A stretch of 64,000 nucleotides of DNA. Source: Cupriavidus sp. WGlv3 (GTDB taxonomy: Bacteria; Pseudomonadota; Gammaproteobacteria; Burkholderiales; Burkholderiaceae). Of the stretch, positions 44,755-54,273 are shown piece after piece (position 1 is the first letter of the stretch; each line of letters starts with the position of its first letter). The stretch spans positions 671,391 through 735,390 of the forward strand of contig NZ_JALHRX010000001.1 in the NCBI RefSeq assembly GCF_023952475.1, given 5' to 3'. Position numbers and translations under genes: made by a program. Under the pieces are notes generated by a model. That model saw only the letters and a program-made list of their open reading frames with translations. It had not been told where the DNA came from and did not search any database.

Positions 44755-47700
44755 ATGAATCTCTCGGCTGCCTTTATCCATCGCCCGGTCGCGACCGCGC
44801 TGCTCACGCTCGGCATTTTGCTGGCGGGGCTCGCGGCGCTGCGGCTGCTGCCGGTGTCGCCGCTGCCGCAGGTGGACTTCCCCACCATCTCGGTGTCGGC
44901 GTCGCTGCCCGGCGCCAGCCCCGAAACCATGGCCGCCACCGTGGCGACGCCGCTGGAGCGCGCGCTCGGCACCATCGCCGGCGTGACCGAGATCACCTCC
45001 AGCAGCTCGCTCGGCTCGACCCGCGTGACGCTGCAGTTCGACCTGTCGCGCGATATCGACGGCGCCGCGCGCGACGTGCAGGCCGCCATCAACGCCTCGC
45101 GCGCGACGCTGCCGACCAGCCTGCCCAACAACCCGACCTACCGCAAGGTCAACCCCGCCGACGCGCCGATCATGATCATCGCGCTGACCTCGCCGACCAT
45201 GACGCGCGGGCAGCTCTACGATGCGGCCTCGACCATCCTGGCGCAGAAGCTGTCGCAGGTCGAGGGCGTGGGCCAGGTCACCATCGGCGGCGCGTCGCTG
45301 CCGGCGGTGCGGGTCGAACTGAACCCGACCGCGCTGAACAACTACGGCATCTCGCTCGAGGACGTGCGCAATACCATCAGCGCGACCAATGCCAACCGGC
45401 CGCTGGGCACGCTGGAGAACGCCAGCAACAACTGGCAGGTCTACGCCAACGACCAGGCGATGAAGGCGGAAGACTACATGCCGCTGATCATCCGCTACGC
45501 CACGCCGGGCACGTACTCGTCGGCGTCGGCGGGCGCGCTGATCGCCAGCACCGCCAACGCCACCGCCAGCGGCGGCGTCAGCACCAAGGTGGTCAACGGC
45601 GTCACCGTGACCACGCTGACCACCAGCAGCGGCACCACCACCATCACCAGCGGTGCCACCGGCGGCACCAGCGCCACCAGCGGCCCCAATTCGTTCGCGG
45701 TGCCGGTGCGGCTGCGCGACGTCGCCAACGTGGTCGATTCGGTGCAGGACATCCGCAACGCCGGCTCTGCCAACGGCAAGCCGTCGGTGCTGCTGGTGCT
45801 GAACCGCTCGCCCGGCGCCAACATCATCGAGACCGTCGACCGCGTCAACGAAATACTGCCGCAGCTGCAGAAGATGATCCCCGCGGCGATCTCGATGGAC
45901 GTGATGATGGACCGCACGCCCACCATCCGCGCCTCGCTGCGCGAGGTCGAGCACACGCTGATGATCTCGGTGGCGCTGGTGATCATGGTGGTGTTCGTGT
46001 TCCTGCGCAACGTGCGCGCCACCCTGATTCCCAGCGTGGCGGTGCCGGTATCGCTGATCGGCACGTTCTCGGTGATGTACCTGGCCGGTTTCTCGCTGAA
46101 CAACCTGTCGCTGATGGCGCTGACCATCGCCACCGGCTTCGTTGTCGACGATGCCATCGTGGTGCTGGAGAACATCTCGCGCCATATCGAGGAAGGCATG
46201 AAGCCGCTGGCGGCGGCGCTGCGCGGCGCGCGCGAGGTCGGCTTCACGGTGCTGTCGATGAGCCTGTCGCTGATCGCAGTGTTCATTCCGCTGCTGATGA
46301 TGGGCGGCATCGTCGGGCGGCTGTTCCAGGAATTCGCGATCACGCTGTCGGTGGCGATCCTGGTGTCGCTGGTGGTCTCGCTGACCACCACGCCGATGAT
46401 GTGCGCGCGCATGCTGCGGCCGGTGGAACCGGAACGGCAGGGACGCTTCTTCCGCGCCACCGAGCGCATGTTCCAGTGGCTGCATGACGGCTATGCGCGT
46501 TCGCTGGCGACCGCGCTGCGGCTGAGTCCGCTGGTGTGGCTGGTGCTGCTCGCCACCATCGCGCTCAACGTGTACCTGTATGTGATCGTGCCCAAGGGCT
46601 TTTTCCCGCAGCAGGACACCGGACGGCTGATCGGCTTTATCCGCGCCGACCAGGCGACCTCGTTCCAGGCCATGCGCGGCAAGCTCGACAGCTTCATCAA
46701 GATCGTGCAGTCGGACCCGGCGGTGGAGAACGTGACCGGCTTTACCGGCGGCTCGCAGCGCAATACCGGGCAGATGTTCGTCACGCTCAAGCCACTGGCG
46801 CAGCGCGAATCGGCCGACACCATCATTGCGCGGCTGCGCGACAAGCTGGCCAAGGAACCGGGCGCGAGGCTCTTCCTGCAATCGGTGCAGGACATCCGCG
46901 TCGGGGGGCGCCAGAGCAGCTCGCAGTACCAGTTCACGCTGCAGTCCGACGACCTGGAGGTGCTGCGCGCGTGGGAGCCCAAGGTGCGCGCGGCGCTGTC
47001 CAACCTGAAGGGGCTGGAGGATATCGACACCGACACCAACGACAAGGGCCTGCAGACCTCGGTGATCATCGACCGCGACGCGGCCTCGCGCCTGGGCGTG
47101 ACCGCGCAGCAGGTCGATGCGGTGCTGAACGATGCCTTCGGCCAGCGGCTGGTGTCGACCATCTACCATCCGCTGAACCAGTACCGGGTGGTGATGGAGC
47201 TGAGTCAGGAATACCTGCAGGGGCCCGATGCGCTCAAGGACATCTATGTGGTCACCGGCAACGGCAACCGCGTGCCGCTGGCCGCGTTCGCGCGCGTGAC
47301 GCCCAGCAGCACGCCGCTGGGCGTGAACCACCAGGGCCAGTTCGCGGCGTCGACGATCTCGTTCAACCTGGCCGAAGGGACTTCGCTGTCGCAGGCGACC
47401 GACGCCATCAACCGCGAGATGGCGCGCATCGGCGCCCCGGAGACCCTGCGCGCCAACTTCCAGGGTGGCGCCAAGGCGTTCCAGGACTCGCTCAAGAGCC
47501 AGCCCATCCTGATCCTGGCGGCGCTGGTCACGATCTATATCGTGCTGGGCGTGCTGTACGAGAGCTACGTGCACCCGCTGACGATCCTGTCGACGCTGCC
47601 GTCGGCCGGCGTGGGCGCGCTGCTGGCGCTGCTGGCCTCGAAGACCGACTTCAGCATCATCGCGCTGATCGGCGTGATCCTGCTGATCGGCATCGTCAAG

Positions 47701-48051
47701 AAGAACGCGATCATGATGATCGACTTCGCCATCGACGCCGAGCGGCGCGAGGGGCTGTCGCCGCGCGACGCCATCTACCGCGCCTGCCTGCTGCGCTTCC
47801 GCCCGATCCTGATGACCACCATGGCCGCGCTGCTGGGCGCGGTGCCGCTGGCGCTGGGCCGAGGCGACGGCGCCGAGCTGCGCGCGCCGCTGGGCATTTC
47901 CATTGTCGGCGGGCTGGTGGTGAGCCAGCTGCTGACGCTGTACACCACGCCGGTGGTCTACCTGACGCTGGACCGCTGGCGCCTCAGGATGAAGGCCTGG
48001 CGCCAGCGCCGCCGCGGCGCCGACACACCCGACCAGCCGGCCGCCGTCTAG
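44755..48051 (+). CDS. mdtC: RND multidrug efflux permease (MdtC type) with Ser/Thr-rich insertion
   Basis: A 1098-residue RND permease, partner of MdtB. It has the MdtC-like start [22 protein letters not shown], the helix-4 segment [23 protein letters not shown], and [22 protein letters not shown]. It is about 60 residues longer than typical MdtC because of a low-complexity Ser/Thr/Ala/Gly block near residues 250-311 (45505-45690) in the first periplasmic loop, between [11 protein letters not shown] and [15 protein letters not shown]. The rest is collinear with the family. A fully functional pump is expected, but the loop may alter docking or assembly. Confidence 0.95.
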   Translation: MNLSAAFIHRPVATALLTLGILLAGLAALRLLPVSPLPQVDFPTISVSASLPGASPETMAATVATPLERALGTIAGVTEITSSSSLGSTRVTLQFDLSRDIDGAARDVQAAINASRATLPTSLPNNPTYRKVNPADAPIMIIALTSPTMTRGQLYDAASTILAQKLSQVEGVGQVTIGGASLPAVRVELNPTALNNYGISLEDVRNTISATNANRPLGTLENASNNWQVYANDQAMKAEDYMPLIIRYATPGTYSSASAGALIASTANATASGGVSTKVVNGVTVTTLTTSSGTTTITSGATGGTSATSGPNSFAVPVRLRDVANVVDSVQDIRNAGSANGKPSVLLVLNRSPGANIIETVDRVNEILPQLQKMIPAAISMDVMMDRTPTIRASLREVEHTLMISVALVIMVVFVFLRNVRATLIPSVAVPVSLIGTFSVMYLAGFSLNNLSLMALTIATGFVVDDAIVVLENISRHIEEGMKPLAAALRGAREVGFTVLSMSLSLIAVFIPLLMMGGIVGRLFQEFAITLSVAILVSLVVSLTTTPMMCARMLRPVEPERQGRFFRATERMFQWLHDGYARSLATALRLSPLVWLVLLATIALNVYLYVIVPKGFFPQQDTGRLIGFIRADQATSFQAMRGKLDSFIKIVQSDPAVENVTGFTGGSQRNTGQMFVTLKPLAQRESADTIIARLRDKLAKEPGARLFLQSVQDIRVGGRQSSSQYQFTLQSDDLEVLRAWEPKVRAALSNLKGLEDIDTDTNDKGLQTSVIIDRDAASRLGVTAQQVDAVLNDAFGQRLVSTIYHPLNQYRVVMELSQEYLQGPDALKDIYVVTGNGNRVPLAAFARVTPSSTPLGVNHQGQFAASTISFNLAEGTSLSQATDAINREMARIGAPETLRANFQGGAKAFQDSLKSQPILILAALVTIYIVLGVLYESYVHPLTILSTLPSAGVGALLALLASKTDFSIIALIGVILLIGIVKKNAIMMIDFAIDAERREGLSPRDAIYRACLLRFRPILMTTMAALLGAVPLALGRGDGAELRAPLGISIVGGLVVSQLLTLYTTPVVYLTLDRWRLRMKAWRQRRRGADTPDQPAAV

Positions 48052-48061
48052 TTTTGCAGTA

Positions 48062-49564
48062 ATGCAGAGATTCGCCATGACCGCTTTTTCCCGCCTGCTG
48101 ACCCCTGCCCTGCCGCTGGCGTGCACGCTGCTGCTGGCAGGCTGCGCCGTCGGCCCGGATTACCAGCGCCCCGACGCCCCGGTGTCCGCGGCCTTCAAGG
48201 AAGCCGACGCCGCCACGCCCGCCTGGACCGGCGACTGGAAGCCCGCCGAGCCGCAGGATGCGCTGGCGCGCCCCGACTGGTGGACCGTGTTCGGCGATGC
48301 GCAGCTCGACGCGCTGATGGCCGAGGTGCAGATCTCGAACCAGAACATCAAGGCCGCCGAGGCCCAGTACCGCCAGGCGGTGGCCTCGCTGCAAGCGGCC
48401 CGCGCGGGCTTCTTCCCGCTGGTCGATGCGCAGGCCGGCGCCTCGCGCGCGCGCAATGCCAGCGGCAACACGCTCAACGGACAGAGCGCCACGCTCGGCG
48501 CGACCTGGGAGCTCGACGTCTGGGGCCGGGTGCGGCGCCAGGTCGAAAGCAGCGAGGCCAGCGCGCAGGCGAGCGAGGCAGACCTGGCCTCGACCCTGCT
48601 GTCGACGCAGGCCACGCTGGCGCAGAGCTACTTCCTGTTGCGCGTGGCCGATGCGCAGAAGGCGCTGCTGGACCGCACCGTGGCCGACTACCAGAAGTCG
48701 CTGCAGCTGGTGCAGAACCAGTACGCGGCAGGCACCGCGCAACGCTCCGACGTGCTGCAGTCCGAGACCCAGCTCAAGAGCGCGCAGGCGCAGCAGATCG
48801 ACATCCAGATCACGCGCGCGCAACTGGAACATGCCATCGCCGTGCTGGTCGGCAAGCCGCCGGCGGCGCTGGCGGTGGCCGCCGGCGAGTTCCGCGCCGC
48901 GCCGCCGCGCGTGCCGGCGGCGGTGCCGTCGCAACTGCTGGAGCGCCGCCCCGACATCGGCGCGGCCGAGCGGCGCATGGCCTCGGCCAATGCGCAGATC
49001 GGCGTGGCGCAGGCGGCCTACTACCCGACCCTGTCGCTGTCGGCCAGCGGCGGGCTGACCGCCAGCACGCTGGCGCGCTGGATGTCGCTGCCGGACCGGA
49101 TCTGGTCGATCGGCGGCGGCCTGGCCGGCACGCTGTTCGACGGCGGCGCGCGCCGCGCGGCCAAGGCGCAGGCGGTGGCGGCCTACGACCAGACCGTGGC
49201 CAACTACCGCCAGACCGTGCTGGGCGCGTTCCAGGAAGTCGAGGACAACCTTGCCGCGCAGCGGCTGCTGGAACAGGAGGCGGTGGTGCAGAACGACGCG
49301 CTGCGCTCGGCGCGCGAGGCGCTGGCGCTGGTGAACAATCGCTACCGCGCCGGCACCGCCGGCCTGCTCGACGTGCTGACGGCGCAGACCAGCGCCTACA
49401 CCGCGGAACGCACCGCGCTGTCGATCACCGGCCGCCAGTACACCGCGGCGGTGGTGCTGATCAAGGCGCTGGGCGGCGGCTGGCACGCGCAGCCGGCGGG
49501 TGGTAGCGGCAGCGCAAGCACCAGCGGGGAAACCGCCGCGCCCGCCACCGTCGGGCAGCGCTAG
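48062..49564 (+). CDS. outer-membrane efflux lipoprotein (NodT/OprM family)
   Basis: A 500-residue TolC-like channel. The signal peptide ends in the lipobox LLAGC, giving a lipidated Cys, followed by AVGPDYQRPDAPV, the standard NodT/OprM start. Two outer-membrane-factor repeats with long alpha-helical coiled coils follow (LMAEVQISNQNIKAAEAQYRQA; RRPDIGAAERRMASANAQIGVAQAAYYP). It completes the tripartite efflux system with MdtABC. ATG 48077 is an alternative start with a slightly better ribosome site. The stop codon shares the palindrome CTAG with the convergent LysR stop. Confidence 0.93.
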   Translation: MQRFAMTAFSRLLTPALPLACTLLLAGCAVGPDYQRPDAPVSAAFKEADAATPAWTGDWKPAEPQDALARPDWWTVFGDAQLDALMAEVQISNQNIKAAEAQYRQAVASLQAARAGFFPLVDAQAGASRARNASGNTLNGQSATLGATWELDVWGRVRRQVESSEASAQASEADLASTLLSTQATLAQSYFLLRVADAQKALLDRTVADYQKSLQLVQNQYAAGTAQRSDVLQSETQLKSAQAQQIDIQITRAQLEHAIAVLVGKPPAALAVAAGEFRAAPPRVPAAVPSQLLERRPDIGAAERRMASANAQIGVAQAAYYPTLSLSASGGLTASTLARWMSLPDRIWSIGGGLAGTLFDGGARRAAKAQAVAAYDQTVANYRQTVLGAFQEVEDNLAAQRLLEQEAVVQNDALRSAREALALVNNRYRAGTAGLLDVLTAQTSAYTAERTALSITGRQYTAAVVLIKALGGGWHAQPAGGSGSASTSGETAAPATVGQR

Positions 49565-50463
49565 GCGCTGCGCTGCGGCGCGCTCGGCAGCGGCTGCGCG
49601 CAGATGCGCTCGCGCAGCCAGGTGGCGGCCTTGCCCAGCGGCCGCTGCTTGTGCCAGACCAGCTCCATCGCCACCGGCCAGTCCTGCTGCTGGAACGCCA
49701 GCGGCGGCGACACCAGCTGCGCCGCGGCCGGCGAATTGGCGACCACGTGCCATGGCACGAAGGCCCAGCCCAGTCCGCGCTTGACCAGCTCGACGATCAC
49801 CCACTGGCTTTCCACCCACCACACGTCGGCGGCCACGCGCAGGCGCATCTTTTCCTCGCTGTCGGTGCGGGTCGCGACCATCAGCTGGCGGTAGCGCTTG
49901 AGTTCTTCCCAGTCCACCCGCTGCGACGCCAGCGGATGGTCGGGCGCGCACAGGATCTGCATCGGCATCCAGCCGAGCGCATGGAAGCCCAGCTCCGGCG
50001 GCAGCACCTCCTGGCGCCACATGATGCCGAGGTCGGCACCACCCTCCAGCACCAGCCGGCTGACGTCCTCCATCAGCGGGAACAGCAGTTCCAGCTCGAC
50101 CGCCGGGAAGCGCCCGGAAAACTCCACCAGCAGCGCGCCCAGCGTTTCTTCCGGATAGAGCTCGTCGACCGCCAGCACCAGCCGCGTCTCGACACCCTCG
50201 CCCAGGCTCTTGGCGACGCCGCGGAAATGCTCGCAGCGCTCCAGGATCACGCGCGCCTCGGCCAGCAGGCGCTCGCCGGCCGGGGTCAGCACCGGGTAGC
50301 GGCCGCTGCGGTCGAACAGCGCGTTGCCGGCATCGATCTCGAGGTTGGACACGGCCGCGCTGACCACCGACTGGGCCTTGCCGAGCCGGCGCGCGGCGGC
50401 CGAGAACGAGCCCGTGTCGGCGGCCGCGACAAAGGCCTGCAATTGCTCCAGCGAGAGACTCAT
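49561..50463 (-). CDS. LysR-family regulator divergent from the PACE efflux gene
   Basis: A 300-residue LTTR with the N-terminal helix-turn-helix SLSLEQLQAFVAAADTGSFSAAARRLGKAQSVVSAAVSNLE. The effector domain begins near TRLVLAVDELYPEETL. It is divergent from the PACE-family efflux gene, with 108 bases between starts. In Acinetobacter the LysR protein AceR controls the PACE pump aceI, and the arrangement here is parallel. Three GTATC direct repeats spaced exactly 18 bases lie in or next to the start region. Confidence 0.88.
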   Translation of the reverse strand: MSLSLEQLQAFVAAADTGSFSAAARRLGKAQSVVSAAVSNLEIDAGNALFDRSGRYPVLTPAGERLLAEARVILERCEHFRGVAKSLGEGVETRLVLAVDELYPEETLGALLVEFSGRFPAVELELLFPLMEDVSRLVLEGGADLGIMWRQEVLPPELGFHALGWMPMQILCAPDHPLASQRVDWEELKRYRQLMVATRTDSEEKMRLRVAADVWWVESQWVIVELVKRGLGWAFVPWHVVANSPAAAQLVSPPLAFQQQDWPVAMELVWHKQRPLGKAATWLRERICAQPLPSAPQRSA

Positions 50464-50465
50464 AC

Positions 50466-50506
50466 GTATCTCCGCCCCCTCATGTATCTGTTAAAGCGAT
50501 GGTATC
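50466..50506. promoter_or_regulatory. three GTATC direct repeats with 18-base period
   Basis: GTATC occurs at 50466-50470, 50484-50488 and 50502-50506, each 18 bases apart, between the LysR start (50463) and the PACE gene (50572). The regular spacing suggests a regulator-binding array, probably for the adjacent LysR protein. Pentamers can recur by chance, so the call is tentative. Confidence 0.35.
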
Positions 50507-50571
50507 CAACTTGGCAATCCCTGCCCAGCAGATAGACTAGGCCCCATCGTCTTTGCCAGCAAGGAGAAACC

Positions 50572-51036
50572 ATGCGCAAAACCTGGGACCGGATCCGCCA
50601 TGCCGTTGGCTTCGAGGTGGTCGGCCTGCTGATCTTCGCTCCGCTGGCGAGCTGGGCCTTCGGCTATGAACTGCACCAGATGGGGCTGATCGGCGCGGTC
50701 GCCTCGCTGATCGCCACCGGCTGGAACTACCTGTACAACGTGCTGTTCGACAAGGGCATGCTGCGTTTCACCGGCCAGCTGCGCAAGTCGGTGCCGGTAC
50801 GCGTGCTGCACGCGCTGCTGTTCGAACTGGGCCTGCTGGTGGTGTTCCTGCCGTCGCTGGCGTGGTACCTCGATATCAGCCTGGTCGACGCGCTCATCAT
50901 GGATATCGCCGTGGCCGGCTTCTACATGGTCTACGCGCTGGTCTACAACTGGCTCTACGACATCGTGTTCCCGGTGCCGTCGCTCAAGGCCCAGGCCACT
51001 TCCCCAGCCAAGCCGGAAAGCGCCGCGCTGGGCTGA
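50572..51036 (+). CDS. PACE-family (AceI-like) antimicrobial efflux protein
   Basis: A 154-residue membrane protein with four helices arranged as two bacterial-transmembrane-pair domains. E15 in RIRHAVGFEVVGLLIF matches the essential Glu15 of Acinetobacter AceI. Other family landmarks are GLIGAVASLIATGWNYLYNVLFDKGM and FYMVYALVYNWLYDIVFPVP. PACE pumps export chlorhexidine, acriflavine and short-chain diamines using the proton gradient. AAGGAG lies seven bases before the ATG. It is divergent from a LysR regulator and followed by a hairpin at 51052-51077. Confidence 0.92.
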   Translation: MRKTWDRIRHAVGFEVVGLLIFAPLASWAFGYELHQMGLIGAVASLIATGWNYLYNVLFDKGMLRFTGQLRKSVPVRVLHALLFELGLLVVFLPSLAWYLDISLVDALIMDIAVAGFYMVYALVYNWLYDIVFPVPSLKAQATSPAKPESAALG

Positions 51037-51051
51037 GCGCGGGTTTTTCCC

Positions 51052-51080
51052 GACCCCGGATGCCAGCTGCCGGGGTCTTT
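51052..51080 (+). terminator. probable terminator of the PACE gene
   Basis: An eight-base-pair stem GACCCCGG/CCGGGGTC (51052-51059 with 51070-51077) is followed by only three T, 15 bases after the stop codon. The stem is strong but the T tract is weak. Confidence 0.55.
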
Positions 51081-51189
51081 CCCGTCTTGCCGCCACCGGC
51101 CGAATCGTTATACTCCATAACAAATTCGATCCGCCGGCGGCGGCGCCCTGCGCGTGGCCTCCGGCACGACCTGTACGCGGGGAGACACC

Positions 51190-52443
51190 ATGAAGATCGC
51201 AATCGCCGGGGGCGGCATCGGCGGCCTGACGCTGGCGCTGCTGTGCCACCGCCACGGCATCGAGGCCGAGGTCTGGGAGGCCAGCGAAACGCTGCGCCCG
51301 CTGGGTGTGGGCATCAACCTGCTGCCGCACGCGGTGCGCGTGCTGTCCGAACTGGGCCTGCGCGATGCGCTCGCCGCGATCGCGGTCGAGACCTCGTCGC
51401 TGTCGTACTACAACAAACTGGGCCAGCGCATCTGGCATGAGCCGCGCGGGCTGGCCGCCGGCTATGACTGGCCGCAGTACTCGATCCATCGCGGCGAATT
51501 CCAGATGTTGCTGCACCGCACCGTGGTCGAGCGCCTTGGGGCCGGCGCGGTCCATACCGGCCACAGCTTCGAATCCGTGCTGGACACCGGCGCGCATGGC
51601 CAGGCGCGCTTCGTGCTGCGGCGCCGCGGCGACAACGCCGCGGTCGAGTCCAGCGCCGACGTGCTGGTCGGCGCCGACGGCATCCATTCGGCGGTGCGCC
51701 GCCATTTCTATCCCGGCGGCGACCTGCCGCGCTTCTCGCGCCGGCTGCTGTGGCGCGCGGTCACCGAGGCGCCGCCCTACCTGGACGGCCGCTCGATGTT
51801 CATGGCCGGGCACCAGGACCAGAAGTTCGTCGCCTATCCCATCTCCGAACCGCTGCGCCGCCAGGGCCGCTCGCTGGTCAACTGGATTGCGGAACTGCGC
51901 GTGCCCGACAGCGTGTCCGACACCCCGCCGCGCAGCGACTGGAACAAGCAGGTCGACAAGTCGGTGTTCCGGGCGCAGTTCGCCGGCTGGCGCTGGGACT
52001 GGATCGACATCCCCGCGCTGATCGACGGCGCCGAGGCCATCTACGAATTCCCGATGGTCGACAAGGACCCGCTGCCGCGCTGGACCTTCGACCGGGTCAC
52101 GCTGCTGGGCGACGCCGCGCACCCGATGTACCCGATCGGCTCGAACGGCAGCGCCCAGGCCATCCTCGACGCGCGCTACCTGGTCGACAGCCTGCTCGGC
52201 AGCCGCGACACTGCTTACGCGCTGCGCGAATACGAGGCCGAGCGCCTGCCGCGCACCGCCGGCATCGTGCTGCGCAATCGCATGAACGGGCCCGAGCAGG
52301 TGATGCAGCTGGCCGAGGAACGCGCGCCGCAGGGGTTCAGCGACATCGACCAGGTGATCCCGCGCGCGGAGCTGGAAGCGATTTCGCTGCGGTACAAGCA
52401 GCTGGCGGGTTTCGACCGGCAGTCGATGCAGGGCAAGGCGTAA
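51190..52443 (+). CDS. FAD-dependent monooxygenase (flavin-dependent oxidoreductase)
   Basis: A 417-residue class A flavoprotein hydroxylase. The N-terminal GxGxxG is KIAIAGGGIGGLTLALLCHRHG, the DG motif is VLVGADGIHSAVR (residues ~158-170), and the GD motif is VTLLGDAAHPMYPIGSNGSAQAILDARYL. The overall sequence resembles the PhzS/salicylate-hydroxylase-like group that hydroxylates aromatic or heteroaromatic rings with NAD(P)H and O2. The substrate is unknown. GGGGAGA lies just upstream of ATG 51190. It is followed after 43 bases by a Liv-type binding protein and then a MarR regulator, possibly one catabolic operon. Confidence 0.88.
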   Translation: MKIAIAGGGIGGLTLALLCHRHGIEAEVWEASETLRPLGVGINLLPHAVRVLSELGLRDALAAIAVETSSLSYYNKLGQRIWHEPRGLAAGYDWPQYSIHRGEFQMLLHRTVVERLGAGAVHTGHSFESVLDTGAHGQARFVLRRRGDNAAVESSADVLVGADGIHSAVRRHFYPGGDLPRFSRRLLWRAVTEAPPYLDGRSMFMAGHQDQKFVAYPISEPLRRQGRSLVNWIAELRVPDSVSDTPPRSDWNKQVDKSVFRAQFAGWRWDWIDIPALIDGAEAIYEFPMVDKDPLPRWTFDRVTLLGDAAHPMYPIGSNGSAQAILDARYLVDSLLGSRDTAYALREYEAERLPRTAGIVLRNRMNGPEQVMQLAEERAPQGFSDIDQVIPRAELEAISLRYKQLAGFDRQSMQGKA

Positions 52444-52486
52444 GCTTGAAAACACATAAGATCATTCAGCTTCGAGGAGAACCACC

Positions 52487-53638
52487 ATGGCGTCCCACAT
52501 CCCTGCCAGGCGCACCCGCCTCGCACTCGGCATCGCCCTAGCCTTCACCGCCGCCACCGCGCTCGCCGAGATCACCGTCGGCGTCAGCCTGTCGACCACC
52601 GGCCCGTCCGCTTCGCTCGGCATCCCGCAGAAAAACTCGCTGGCCTACCTGCCGCAGCGGATCGGCGGCGAGCCGGTGCGCTACATCGTGCTGGACGATG
52701 CCTCTGATCCGACCCAGGGCGCCAAGACGGCACGCCGCTTCGTCGCCGAGGACAAGGTCGACATCATCCTGGGCTCATCCGCGGTGGCGCCGTCGATCGC
52801 GATTGCCGAGGTGGCCGACGAAGCCCAGACCGTTCAGCTGGCGTTCTCGCCGATCGAGCTCAAGCCCGGGCGCGGCGCATGGACCTTCCGGCTGGCTCAG
52901 CCGGTGCGGCTGATGGCCAATGCCGTGGCCGCCACCGCCAAGACCCAGGGCGTCAAGACCATCGGCTTTATCGGCTTTGCCGATGCCTACGGCGAGACCT
53001 GGCTGAAGGATTTCACCGCCGCCGCCACCGCCAACGGCATCCGCCTGATCGCCACCGAGCGCTACGGCCGCGCCGACACCAGCGTGACCGCGCAGGCGCT
53101 CAAGCTGATCGCCGCCAAGCCCGATGCCATCCTGATCGCCGGCGCCGGCACCGGCGCCGCGCTGCCGCACACCACGCTGCGCGAGCGCGGCTACGGCGGC
53201 ACCCTCTACCAGACCCACGGCGCGGCCACCAAGGACCTGATCCGCATCGGCGGGCGCCTGGTCAACGGCGCGATCCTGCCCGCCGGCCCGGTGATCGTGC
53301 CGGAGCAGCTGCCCGCCGGCGATCCGGTGCGCAAGCCCGGGCTGGACTACGTCACCCGCTATGAAAAGCAGTACGGGGCCGAGACCCGTACGCAGTTCGG
53401 CGCCCACGCCTACGATGCCGGGCTGGTGCTGGAGCGCATCGTGCCGGTGGCGCTGAAGCAGGCCCGTCCCGGCACGCCGGCCTTCCGCCAGGCGCTGCGC
53501 CACGCGCTGGAAACCGAGCGCGACATCGTGGTCTCGCACGGGGTGCTGAACTTCAGTGCGCAAGACCACTATGGCTTTGACCAGCGTGGTCGGGTTATGG
53601 TGACAATTGAGAACGGCAACTGGAAACTGCTCAAATGA
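52487..53638 (+). CDS. branched-chain-amino-acid-type ABC transporter substrate-binding protein
   Basis: A 383-residue Peripla_BP_6 (LivK-type) receptor. A signal peptide (RTRLALGIALAFTAATALA) is followed by EITVGVSLSTTGPSASLGIPQKNSL and VRYIVLDDASDPTQGAKTARRFVAEDKVDIILGSSAVAPS. Relatives in aromatic-degrading bacteria bind benzoate-type acids as often as amino acids. No Liv permease or ATPase genes are in the window, so the transporter partner must lie elsewhere. GAGGAGA precedes the ATG. Its stop overlaps the MarR start (ATGA). Confidence 0.88.
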   Translation: MASHIPARRTRLALGIALAFTAATALAEITVGVSLSTTGPSASLGIPQKNSLAYLPQRIGGEPVRYIVLDDASDPTQGAKTARRFVAEDKVDIILGSSAVAPSIAIAEVADEAQTVQLAFSPIELKPGRGAWTFRLAQPVRLMANAVAATAKTQGVKTIGFIGFADAYGETWLKDFTAAATANGIRLIATERYGRADTSVTAQALKLIAAKPDAILIAGAGTGAALPHTTLRERGYGGTLYQTHGAATKDLIRIGGRLVNGAILPAGPVIVPEQLPAGDPVRKPGLDYVTRYEKQYGAETRTQFGAHAYDAGLVLERIVPVALKQARPGTPAFRQALRHALETERDIVVSHGVLNFSAQDHYGFDQRGRVMVTIENGNWKLLK

Positions 53639-54222
53639 TTCCCGACGCATCCGGCACCCCGCCCGCCACCCCCGCGCGGCGGGCTCGCACCGCCGCAGCC
53701 CCCGCGCGGCGCAGGACGCGCGATGCGCTGGCGCCCGACCCGGCCGCCGGCGACGGTACCGACGCCGGCTTCGACCCGCATGTGCCGAACATCGACTACG
53801 GCGTGCTCGACAACCTGGTCGGCTACGCCATCCGCCGCGCGCAGATCCGCATCTACGAAGACTTCGTGCAGTCGCTGGCGCAATGGCAGATCACCCCGCC
53901 GCGCTTCTCGGCGCTGGTGATCATCTCGCGCAACCCGCACCTGAAGCTGACCGAACTGGCGCAGATCCTGGGCATCGCGCGCTCCGGCGCGGTGCTGCTG
54001 GTGGATGCGCTCGAGGCCATGAAGCTGGTGGCGCGGCGCCCCGCCGCGGGCGACCGGCGCGCCTACAGCCTGGTGCTGACCCCGGCCGGACGCCGCACGC
54101 TGGAAGCCGCGACGCAGGCGGTGGTGGCGCACGACGCCCACGTCAGTTCGGCGCTCAGCGAAGCCGAGCAGGCCACGCTGAAAGCGCTGCTGGCACGGCT
54201 GGCGCCGCCGCGCGCCGGCTGA
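53635..54222 (+). CDS. MarR-family transcriptional regulator
   Basis: A 195-residue MarR protein. A disordered Ala/Arg/Pro N-terminal extension of about 55 residues precedes the winged-helix core: FVQSLAQWQITPPRFSALVIISRNPHLKLTELAQILGIARSGAVLLVDALEAMKLVARRPAAGDRRAYSLVLTPAGRRTL, with the wing DRR conserved. MarR regulators often sense aromatic acids or phenols. ATG 53635 overlaps the stop of the substrate-binding-protein gene, so the two are co-translated. This suggests the regulator senses the ligand brought in by that system. Internal starts would remove only the disordered tail. Confidence 0.88.
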   Translation: MIPDASGTPPATPARRARTAAAPARRRTRDALAPDPAAGDGTDAGFDPHVPNIDYGVLDNLVGYAIRRAQIRIYEDFVQSLAQWQITPPRFSALVIISRNPHLKLTELAQILGIARSGAVLLVDALEAMKLVARRPAAGDRRAYSLVLTPAGRRTLEAATQAVVAHDAHVSSALSEAEQATLKALLARLAPPRAG

Positions 54223-54273
54223 ACCGCGGCGCCGTCGTAACTGTCATCCGATTGCGGACGGCCATGCGTTAAC

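Noticed and set aside
44653..48126. 1157-codon open frame on the minus strand opposite mdtC
   Set aside because: It is antisense to a recognisable RND permease and shows the His/Arg/Gln/Asp-rich composition of a GC-driven shadow frame.
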